A stretch of DNA of 13,649 nt from NCBI GenBank assembly GCA_001824745.1, contig MHSZ01000027.1, forward strand, positions 26,738-40,386. The letters run 5' to 3'. This stretch comes from Candidatus Terrybacteria bacterium RIFCSPLOWO2_01_FULL_58_14. GTDB taxonomy: Bacteria; Patescibacteriota; Minisyncoccia; Terrybacterales; 2-01-FULL-58-14. Under the pieces are notes generated by a model, which was given only the letters and a program-made list of their open reading frames with translations, was not told the DNA's origin and made no database searches. The position numbers were made by a program, and so were the translations under genes. Numbering within the stretch: the first letter of the stretch is position 1; every line of letters begins with the position of its first letter. Below, piece by piece: positions 1-4,608 of the stretch.

Positions 1-1109
1 ACAATCCTCCCGATACGCTCTCTCTCTCCAGAAATCGTATTGACTGCATACGTTCCTCTCCGAAGCACGCCCGAATAGACGCGCACGAATGTGAGCTGGC
101 CGACGAATGGGTCGGTCGCGACCTTAAAGGCAAGCGCCGCGAACGGCGCATCGTCTGACGCCTCGCGCGTTATCTCTTCTCCCGTCGCCGGATCGCTCCC
201 ATGAATCGGGGGAACGTCAAGCGGCGAGGGAAGATAGTGCACCACGGCATCGAGAAGCGTTTGGACGCCCTTGTTCTTCAGCGCCGAACCGCAGAGAACC
301 GGCACGAGCTTCCCCGCAATTGTGGCCTTCCGCAGGGTCTCTCGTAGTTCTTGTACCGTCGGCTCCTCGCCGGCAAGGTAGCGCTCGGTGAGCTCGTCAT
401 CCTGCTCCACGATGCGCTCGAGTAGTTTTGCCCGCGCCTTTCCTGCGGCTTCGCGAAGCTCCTCGGGAACATCGCCTTCGGTCATGCGTTCGCCATGCTC
501 ACCCGTGAAGCGAAGAGCCCGCATCGTGAGAAGGTCCACAGAACCCTCGAATGATCCCTCAATGCCAATCGGAAGATGAAGGGCCACCGCATTCAGCGTC
601 AACCGCTCGCGGATGGAAGCAAAGGAGCGCTCAAAGGAGGCGCCGAGCCGGTCGAGTTTATTAATGAAACAAATCCGCGGAACATGGAACGCATCGGCTT
701 GGTGCCATACCGTCTCCGACTGCGGCTCAACGCCGGCCACGCCGTCGAATACCACCACGCCGCCGTCGAGGACCCGTAAACTCCGCTGCACCTCTGCGGT
801 GAAATCCACGTGTCCGGGGGTATCGATGATATTGATGCGATGCTCTGCCTCCTTCCGCTCCTGAGCCGGTGCGGCGCGCTTATCCGTTGTCACCCAAAAC
901 GAAGTCGTGGCAGCCGCGGTAATGGTAATACCGCGTTCCTGTTCCTGCTCCATCCAATCCATGATCGCTTGTCCCTCATGGACTTCGCCGATTTTGTGAG
1001 AAATTCCGGTATAGAAAAGCACCCGTTCCGTCACGGTGGTCTTCCCGGCGTCGATATGCGCAATAATCCCAATATTGCGCGTTCGTGCAAGTGGATACTG
1101 ACGAGCCAT
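1..1109 (-). CDS. fusA: Elongation factor G, N-terminal part (partial)
   Basis: EF-G is the GTPase that drives ribosomal translocation and, with RRF, ribosome recycling. About 369 codons are present; the remainder of this roughly 700-residue protein lies beyond the left edge. The reverse strand from the ATG at 1109 shows the P-loop AHIDAGKT (residues 17-24), the switch region with EQERGITIT, the G3 motif DTPGH followed by VDF, and the G4 motif NKLD where NKMD is more usual. Between switch I and DTPGH the protein has a longer charged loop than E. coli EF-G. It is the third gene of the str operon, 115 nt after rpsG. No good Shine-Dalgarno sequence precedes the ATG; the nearest AGG lies about 16 nt upstream, inside the heptamer array. 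Identification is firm from the G motifs and gene order. Confidence 0.97.
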   Translation of the reverse strand, partial: MARQYPLARTRNIGIIAHIDAGKTTVTERVLFYTGISHKIGEVHEGQAIMDWMEQEQERGITITAAATTSFWVTTDKRAAPAQERKEAEHRINIIDTPGHVDFTAEVQRSLRVLDGGVVVFDGVAGVEPQSETVWHQADAFHVPRICFINKLDRLGASFERSFASIRERLTLNAVALHLPIGIEGSFEGSVDLLTMRALRFTGEHGERMTEGDVPEELREAAGKARAKLLERIVEQDDELTERYLAGEEPTVQELRETLRKATIAGKLVPVLCGSALKNKGVQTLLDAVVHYLPSPLDVPPIHGSDPATGEEITREASDDAPFAALAFKVATDPFVGQLTFVRVYSGVLRRGTYAVNTISGERERIGRI

Positions 1110-1125
1110 ATAAATAATAAAAAAA

Positions 1126-1204
1126 CCTAAACCCTAAACGCTAAATCCTAAACAACGCCACGATCCCCATGCGCTCGTTTAGGGTTTCGGGTTTAGGATT
1201 TAGG
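1126..1204. repeat. Inverted array of telomere-like heptamers in the rpsG-fusA spacer
   Basis: Two 28-nt arms, 1126-1153 and 1177-1204, each consist of four heptamers related to CCTAAAC. The right arm is the reverse complement of the left at 24 of 28 positions by my alignment, separated by a 23-nt loop. The array fills most of the intercistronic space, so the str mRNA should form a long stem between rpsG and fusA. The word resembles the plant telomere heptamer but lies inside a bacterial operon. Function is unknown. Confidence 0.85.
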
Positions 1205-1224
1205 ACTTCCCTGTCGCGCAGGGC

Positions 1225-1695
1225 TTACCAGGCGAAATGGGCGAATGCCCGGTTCGCTTCGGCCATTTTATGCATATCGTCTTTCCTCTTCACCGCAGAA
1301 CCCTCGCCCTTGGCCGCAAGCAATAATTCCTCGGCCAGCGCTTCGGCCATAGAGTGTCGCTTCTTGTGGCCTCGCGCCGCGGACACGATCCATCGCAATG
1401 CGAGCTGCAAGCGCCGCTCTCCGCGCACTTCCCGCGGCACCTGATACGTCGCTCCGCCCACGCGCCGCGAACGCACCTCGATCACCGGCGAGGTGTGCTC
1501 AATCGCGGCATTGAGTACCTCGGAGGGCTCGCGCTCAAGTTTTTTTCCCGCCTCCTCGAGTGCCGCATAGACGATCCGCTCCGCGATCGATTTCTTCCCG
1601 TCGCGCATCACGTAGCTGATGAGTTTCGTGGCAACCGGAGAACCATATTTCCGGTCAGGAACGATCTCGCGTTGAAGATTCTTTTGCCGGCGCAT
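1225..1695 (-). CDS. rpsG: Small ribosomal subunit protein uS7
   Basis: uS7 nucleates assembly of the 3' domain of 16S rRNA and lines the E-site side of the 30S head. The 156-residue product has family length and typical sequence: PDRKYGS near residue 13, the arginine-rich RSRRVGGATYQVP segment, and the C-terminal KRKDDMHKMAEANRAFAH block. I chose the ATG at 1695; an in-frame TTG nine bases upstream would add only three residues. An AGGG from the neighbouring heptamer array lies about 11 nt before this ATG, so the repeat may contribute a weak ribosome-binding site. It is the second gene of rpsL-rpsG-fusA, with spacers of 130 nt before and 115 nt after. In E. coli, S7 represses its operon by binding the rpsL-rpsG spacer; whether that happens here is not known. 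Confidence 0.97.
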   Translation of the reverse strand: MRRQKNLQREIVPDRKYGSPVATKLISYVMRDGKKSIAERIVYAALEEAGKKLEREPSEVLNAAIEHTSPVIEVRSRRVGGATYQVPREVRGERRLQLALRWIVSAARGHKKRHSMAEALAEELLLAAKGEGSAVKRKDDMHKMAEANRAFAHFAW

Positions 1696-1706
1696 ATGCG
1701 TCAAAA

Positions 1707-1816
1707 CCCTAAACCCTAAACTCTAAACAATCTCGAATGTCCAAAATCCTAAAACAAAAGCGCGTTTGGGCTTCCATGTTTTGAGCTTGTTTAGGGCTTA
1801 GGATTTCGGGTTTAGG
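1707..1816. repeat. Inverted array of telomere-like heptamers in the rpsL-rpsG spacer
   Basis: The left arm at 1707-1730 is CCCTAAA words ending in CTAAACAA. The right arm at 1787-1816 starts TTGTTTAGGG and continues in TTTAGG words. The arms are imperfectly complementary over about 23 nt with some five mismatches. The intervening 56 nt hold further related words (TCCTAAAACA and TGTTTTGAG). The architecture matches the array between rpsG and fusA, so this is a repeated feature of the operon. It ends 11 bases before the rpsG ATG and 9 bases after the rpsL stop. Confidence 0.8.
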
Positions 1817-1825
1817 ATATGCGGC

Positions 1826-2236
1826 CTATTTCGGACGTTTGGTGCCGTACTTGCTGCGCTGCCGCTTCCTTCCTTCGACCCCCGCGGTATCCAGCATCCC
1901 GCGCACAACGTGGTAGCGCACGCCGGGAAGATCTCCCACTCTTCCTCCGCGAATCACCACCACCGCATGCTCCTGGAGATTATGTCCCTCGCCGGGAATA
2001 TAGGCGGTCACTTCCTGCCCATTCGTCAAACGTACCCGCGCAACCTTGCGCAAGGCGGAGTTCGGTTTCCTGGGCGTCACCGTCGTGACCTTCACGCACA
2101 CGCCGCGCTTGAAAGGCGACGGGTGTGCCTTCGGGCGGTTCTTTAGCGTATTGAACGAAAACATCAACGCCGGCGCTTTGGGATTTCGACGCACGCGCTT
2201 GCGCGGATGGCGGATAAGTTGATGAAGTGTCGGCAT
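1826..2236 (-). CDS. rpsL: Small ribosomal subunit protein uS12
   Basis: uS12 sits at the decoding centre of the 30S subunit and controls tRNA-selection accuracy; it is the classic streptomycin-resistance protein. The 136-residue product is typical of the family, with PNSALRK, GEGHNLQEH, LPGVRYH and the C-terminal SKYGTKRPK. Residues about 24-42 carry the longer loop seen in Firmicutes-type S12 rather than the shorter E. coli form. Two substitutions stand out: the lysine equivalent to E. coli Lys43 is Arg56 (TPRKPNS), and the lysine equivalent to Lys88 is Gly101 (GRVGDLPG). The aspartate target of RimO methylthiolation, Asp102, is kept. It is the first gene of the str operon, about 40 nt downstream of a strong promoter. 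The region before the ATG at 2236 has no clear Shine-Dalgarno sequence. Confidence 0.98.
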   Translation of the reverse strand: MPTLHQLIRHPRKRVRRNPKAPALMFSFNTLKNRPKAHPSPFKRGVCVKVTTVTPRKPNSALRKVARVRLTNGQEVTAYIPGEGHNLQEHAVVVIRGGRVGDLPGVRYHVVRGMLDTAGVEGRKRQRSKYGTKRPK

Positions 2237-2274
2237 AATCGTAATCCGGACCGCGGGTCGAGGATCGAGTTCAA

Positions 2275-2303
2275 AGTGTACAGAAACAACGCGATGGGGT
2301 CAA
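2275..2303 (-). promoter_or_regulatory. sigma70-type promoter of the str operon
   Basis: On the minus strand, TTGACC (2303-2298) is followed after exactly 17 bp by TACACT (2280-2275). This predicts a start near 2268 and a leader of roughly 30 nt before the rpsL ATG. Boxes, spacing and position all fit a strong housekeeping promoter. The -35 box lies inside one of the GGGGTCAA direct repeats at the end of the MITE-like element. Confidence 0.75.
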
Positions 2304-2432
2304 CCCCGTTAGAGAATTGGTCTCACCATGCTACGCGTCAAAGATTCAAGAAGGCGATTTGCCGACCCCTATCAGGAAGAAAAACCTTGAGGGTTTTTCT
2401 CTTGTGGGCTTGCAATTCTCTAACGGGGTCAA
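2296..2432. repeat. MITE-like element with terminal inverted repeats and flanking 8-bp direct repeats
   Basis: Perfect 17-bp inverted arms (ACCCCGTTAGAGAATTG at 2303-2319 and its complement at 2413-2429) enclose 93 bp. GGGGTCAA occurs as a direct repeat at both ends, 2296-2303 and 2425-2432, overlapping the arms. No open reading frame of its own is evident inside. The left end supplies the rpsL -35 box and the right end supplies the TGA stop of the M50 gene. It could be a miniature mobile element or a large intergenic stem-loop. Confidence 0.6.
2378..2400 (-). terminator. Intrinsic terminator downstream of the M50 peptidase gene
   Basis: A 9-bp perfect stem (AGAAAAACC with GGTTTTTCT) has a 5-nt loop, and on the minus strand the 3' arm and following bases are U-rich (TTTTTCTTCC). 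It lies about 30 nt after the M50 stop and before the rpsL promoter, where a terminator is expected. It also lies inside the MITE-like element. The AT-rich stem could work in both directions. Confidence 0.55.
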
Positions 2433-3070
2433 GTCCCGATGAGTATGCGGGCAACGAAGCGTACAAGGGTCCCGATAAGCGGAGCGACAGCAAAAATGAA
2501 AAAAATGAAAAGCGCAAGGCCATAGCGCTCGAAGAACAGCTTAAGATTGAAGAAACGATCGGGAAGAAGCGCGAAAAGGAGTTTGGAACCATCAAGGGGA
2601 GGTATGGGAATGAGGTTGAAGAAAGCAAGAAAGAGATTCACGTAGACGATCGAAAGAAACGCGCCGGCGAGGATGCCCGCGGAAGCATCCAGCGAACCCT
2701 GAAGCGCTACGAAACGAATCCCGAAGCCAAATACTGCTGCGACGAAAAGATTCGCCAACGGCCCGGAGAACCCCACGATCGCCGACCCCGCTCTCGGATT
2801 CTTGAAAAAGTAAGGATTATACGGCACGGGTTTCGCCCATCCGAAAATAATGCCCCCGCCGCTTAGCGTAGTAAGAAGAAGGAGGGTGATGGGAAGGATG
2901 ATCGAACCGAAAGGGTCGAGGTGTTTCAATGGATTGAGAGTAAGTCGTCCGGCATCGCGGGCGGTGGAATCGCCGAACATGAGCGCGACCGCACCGTGAG
3001 AAACTTCGTGGATCACGACGGAAAACAACAGCACCAGCAGCTGAAAAATGAGCACGAAGGGATCCGGCAT
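2429..3070 (-). CDS. M50-family (site-2-protease-like) membrane metalloprotease
   Basis: The 213-residue product is a hydrophobic multi-pass protein that cleaves substrates within the membrane. The zinc motif HEVSH (His21, Glu22, His25) lies in the first membrane segment. The second family motif, FNLIPIPPLDG, places the zinc-binding Asp at residue 160. NPLKHLDPFGS (46-56) and the FSGPLANLF segment near 101-109 are also typical of the short, PDZ-less M50 group (YwhC-like). I used the ATG at 3070; an in-frame TTG at 3085 would add five residues, and neither has a convincing ribosome-binding site. It is transcribed divergently from rpmB across a roughly 118-nt spacer and upstream of the str operon. 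Its stop codon is formed by the end of the neighbouring repeat element. Substrates cannot be inferred. Confidence 0.9.
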   Translation of the reverse strand: MPDPFVLIFQLLVLLFSVVIHEVSHGAVALMFGDSTARDAGRLTLNPLKHLDPFGSIILPITLLLLTTLSGGGIIFGWAKPVPYNPYFFKNPRAGSAIVGFSGPLANLFVAAVFGFGIRFVALQGSLDASAGILAGAFLSIVYVNLFLAFFNLIPIPPLDGSKLLFALLPDRFFNLKLFFERYGLALFIFFIFAVAPLIGTLVRFVARILIGT

Positions 3071-3075
3071 GGCGG

Positions 3076-3104
3076 TTGCGGACAAGTGGCGTCTACGGTA
3101 TAAA
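3076..3104 (+). promoter_or_regulatory. Possible promoter for rpmB
   Basis: TTGCGG (3076-3081) and TATAAA (3099-3104) are separated by 17 bp on the plus strand, roughly 85 nt upstream of the bL28 ATG. The -10 box is good and the -35 box matches consensus only in its first half. The site lies in the divergent spacer with the M50 gene. Confidence 0.4.
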
Positions 3105-3122
3105 GACGAAGTTCATTCGGTA

Positions 3123-3144
3123 ACCCTTCGGCTACGCTCAGGGT
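3123..3144. repeat. Short palindromic repeat upstream of rpmB
   Basis: ACCCT and AGGGT arms enclose TTCGGCTACGCTC. The word resembles part of the dispersed element at 6126-6142 (CCTTCGACAAGCTCAGG), so it may be a degenerate member of the same palindrome family. It lies in the rpmB leader. Confidence 0.5.
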
Positions 3145-3147
3145 GCG

Positions 3148-3186
3148 CAGATTCGCCACTGCTCGCCCTGCTCGCAGGCGAATCTG
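3148..3186 (+). promoter_or_regulatory. Leader hairpin immediately before the rpmB start codon
   Basis: Perfect 10-bp arms CAGATTCGCC (3148-3157) and GGCGAATCTG (3177-3186) enclose a 19-nt loop. The 3' arm ends two bases before the ATG at 3189, so any ribosome-binding sequence, such as the weak AGGCGA, would be buried in the stem. This would suit translational control of a ribosomal protein gene, but that is an inference. Confidence 0.5.
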
Positions 3187-3188
3187 GC

Positions 3189-3398
3189 ATGGAAAAAACG
3201 TGTACGCTCTGCGGAAAGAAATCGGAGGTCGGAGGAAAACGAAAACTCCTGCGCGGCCATTACAACCCTACCACGAAGGTTCGGCGCCGACCAAACCTCC
3301 AATGGGTGCGTCTTCCGCGCGCTCGCGCAGGATTCTCTGCCGGCACGCGTCTCCTCGCCTGCGCTAAATGCATCAAGGCGCTCGGCAAAACCCGATAA
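3189..3398 (+). CDS. rpmB: Large ribosomal subunit protein bL28, short zinc-ribbon form
   Basis: bL28 is a small component of the 50S subunit near the E site. The 69-residue product begins MEKTCTLCGKKSEVGG and carries two CxxC pairs (Cys5/Cys8 and Cys58/Cys61), as in zinc-binding bL28. The central VRRRPNLQWVRLP matches the family's RRFxPNLQ signature. The reading frame is open further upstream to 3048, but homology and the absence of family sequence there place the start at the ATG at 3189. No canonical Shine-Dalgarno sequence is present, and the start is preceded by a strong hairpin. It is followed by a long intergenic stem that includes its stop codon. Identification is good; the protein is short and somewhat divergent. 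Confidence 0.88.
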   Translation: MEKTCTLCGKKSEVGGKRKLLRGHYNPTTKVRRRPNLQWVRLPRARAGFSAGTRLLACAKCIKALGKTR

Positions 3399-3456
3399 TC
3401 CGAATACGGCGCGATCCGAATGCCGCGAATCCGCATTCGGATGAATTCGGGGATTA
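3396..3456. repeat. Long stem-loop built from CGAAT words after rpmB
   Basis: A perfect 10-bp stem (ATCCGAATGC at 3414-3423 with GCATTCGGAT at 3433-3442) has a 9-nt loop. Outside it, TAATCCGAAT (3396-3405) can pair with ATTC plus GGATTA (3445-3456) around a two-base bulge. The structure includes the rpmB stop codon and ends 12 bases before the next gene. There is no T-run, so it is not a standard terminator. The sequence is made of repeated CCGAAT/ATTCGG words. Confidence 0.65.
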
Positions 3457-3468
3457 GGATTATTCCCT

Positions 3469-4353
3469 ATGCTCGTTGAGCTGACTCGCATCGTCACCGC
3501 CGACGGCGTGCCGCTGGACGGCGCGATTGCGGATGCGAAAGGACGTAAGCGCGCCGCCGTCCTGTTCGTTCACGGCCTCACCAGTACTTTCTCCCGCAGC
3601 CGCGCGCTGTGGGAATCGCTTGCGCGCGCGGGACAGCACCGCGGCATCGGCGTGGCCGCATTCAACACGCGCGGACACGATATCATCGCAAGTTACGCAA
3701 TCGGCGGGCGGCGCCGCAAGCGCTATCGCACCCTCGGTGCAGCGCTGGAGGATTTTCGTGATTGCATCCACGACCTTCATTCGGGAATTCGCTTCCTCAA
3801 AAAACGCGGCTACCGTCGTATCCTTCTCGTCGGCCATTCCACCGGAGCGCAGAAAACCGCATACTATCTTTCCCAAGTGCGCGATCGCGCAGTCGCAGGC
3901 CTCGTGCTTGCGGGACCGCTCAGCGATGTCGCAATTCGACAAAAACAACTCGGGAAAACGTTTTCACGAAACATTGCTGCAGTAGAGCGTTTCGCAAAGC
4001 GCCACGGCAAAACAGCGCTGCTACCGCCAACGCTCACCTGGGGATACTGGAGCGCCCAGCGCTACCTCTCGCTTTTCAAGCCCGGAAACGATGAAGACAT
4101 CTTTCCCTACCACAATCCGAAAGCGCGATGGACGAACTTCCGCCGGATACACGTACCGACCCTCATCCTCATCGGCGCACGAGATGAACATCTCGACCGT
4201 TCCGCCGAAGAGCTCATCGCGGCCTTTCGCGCCCACGCGCCAGAACGCGTGCGGCTCCATACCCTCGCCATCTCCCGCGCAGGCCACAATTTCCGCCGCC
4301 ACGAAAATGCGTTTTCCACCAGCGTGATACGATGGATTGAGCGTACAATCTAA
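3469..4353 (+). CDS. Alpha/beta-fold serine hydrolase
   Basis: The 294-residue protein has the alpha/beta-hydrolase layout: the oxyanion-hole motif FVHG near residue 35, the nucleophile elbow GHSTG with Ser124, the acid in GARDEHLD (Asp239, or less likely Asp243) and the catalytic His273 in SRAGHNF. There is no signal peptide or membrane segment, so it is probably cytoplasmic. A basic stretch GGRRRKRYR (79-87) between strand beta4 and the nucleophile helix is unusual. It could be an esterase, lipase or related enzyme (it recalls DUF1749-like hydrolases), but the substrate cannot be told. The ATG at 3469 follows the CGAAT-word hairpin and has no clear Shine-Dalgarno sequence. tRNA-Pro begins only four bases after its stop, so the two are probably transcribed together. 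Confidence 0.85.
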   Translation: MLVELTRIVTADGVPLDGAIADAKGRKRAAVLFVHGLTSTFSRSRALWESLARAGQHRGIGVAAFNTRGHDIIASYAIGGRRRKRYRTLGAALEDFRDCIHDLHSGIRFLKKRGYRRILLVGHSTGAQKTAYYLSQVRDRAVAGLVLAGPLSDVAIRQKQLGKTFSRNIAAVERFAKRHGKTALLPPTLTWGYWSAQRYLSLFKPGNDEDIFPYHNPKARWTNFRRIHVPTLILIGARDEHLDRSAEELIAAFRAHAPERVRLHTLAISRAGHNFRRHENAFSTSVIRWIERTI

Positions 4354-4357
4354 CGTT

Positions 4358-4429
4358 CGGGGTGTCGTATAACGGTTATTATGCCAGGCTGGGGGTCTGG
4401 CGATCGGGGTTCGACTCCCCGCACCCCGA
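4358..4429 (+). tRNA. tRNA-Pro (anticodon GGG)
   Basis: The sequence folds as a cloverleaf. The acceptor stem is CGGGGTG with CACCCCG. The D-loop contains GG at 4374-4375. The anticodon stem CCAGG/TCTGG (4384-4388, 4396-4400) carries the loop CTGGGGG with anticodon GGG at 4391-4393. The variable region is four bases, the T-arm is CGGGG-TTCGACT-CCCCG, and the discriminator is A4429. The D-stem is weak, with three pairs and a T-T mismatch. CCA is not encoded directly after the discriminator; a CCA occurs two bases later (4432-4434), so a CCA-adding enzyme is presumably needed. Confidence 0.9.
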
Positions 4430-4441
4430 CACCAATTCGGC

Positions 4442-4457
4442 CCGCGTCGCGACGCGG
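4442..4457. repeat. Perfect 16-bp GC palindrome downstream of tRNA-Pro
   Basis: CCGCGTCGCGACGCGG is fully self-complementary and lies 13 nt after the tRNA discriminator. It could form a hairpin that marks the 3' end for processing, or bind a dimeric protein. No T-run follows it. Confidence 0.5.
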
Positions 4458-4483
4458 CTTCGCGAATAACGATGGCTACTCCC

Positions 4484-4510
4484 GCCGTCCCGTTCCTGGG
4501 GCGGCTTTCT
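4484..4510 (+). terminator. Intrinsic terminator after the hydrolase/tRNA-Pro unit
   Basis: GCCGTCCC (4484-4491) pairs with GGGGCGGC (4498-4505), an 8-bp stem with one G-U pair and a 6-nt loop, followed by TTTCTTGCTT. It lies between tRNA-Pro and the next gene. Confidence 0.65.
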
Positions 4511-4513
4511 TGC

Positions 4514-4543
4514 TTGACGGAACAAGACCGATGCCAGTAGCGT
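4514..4543 (+). promoter_or_regulatory. Weak candidate promoter for the PurF-like gene
   Basis: TTGACG (4514-4519) is a good -35 box, but the best -10 at 18 bp, TAGCGT (4538-4543), is poor. TATCAT at 4557-4562 is a better -10 box without a matching -35. A promoter is expected here because a terminator precedes the region; the exact site is uncertain. Confidence 0.3.
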
Positions 4544-4592
4544 AGAAAGTCGGAAGTATCATTGATAACGAGAAAAACGTTCCTTCGTTGAG

Positions 4593-4602
4593 AAAGGAGG
4601 TG
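4593..4602 (+). promoter_or_regulatory. Strong Shine-Dalgarno sequence that sets the PurF-like start
   Basis: AAAGGAGGTG ends six bases before the GTG at 4609. It lies inside a longer in-frame reading frame that opens at a TTG (4588), so it argues for the GTG start, which places the catalytic cysteine at position 2. Confidence 0.85.
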
Positions 4603-4608
4603 TCTATC

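Noticed and set aside
1126..1816. Telomere of a linear replicon or plant DNA contamination, because of CCCTAAA repeats
   Set aside because: The heptamers lie between intact bacterial rpsL, rpsG and fusA genes in normal order and form inverted pairs; they are not a terminal tandem array.
2207..2866. A 219-codon plus-strand frame rich in Lys and Glu
   Set aside because: It lies antisense to the M50 gene and crosses the str promoter and terminator; its charged composition is the complement of hydrophobic codons.
3048..3188. An N-terminal extension of bL28 starting at 3048
   Set aside because: The extra residues span a promoter, a palindrome and the leader hairpin, and match nothing in bL28.
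4361..4433. Alternative acceptor stem GGTGTCG/CGACACC for the tRNA
   Set aside because: It would shift the T-arm and D-arm out of standard spacing; CGGGGTG/CACCCCG fits the canonical 7-bp acceptor next to the T-stem.
4588..4608. A TTG start giving the PurF-like enzyme a seven-residue propeptide, as B. subtilis PurF has one
   Set aside because: The strong Shine-Dalgarno sequence lies inside that extension and fits the GTG at 4609, which directly exposes the catalytic cysteine.
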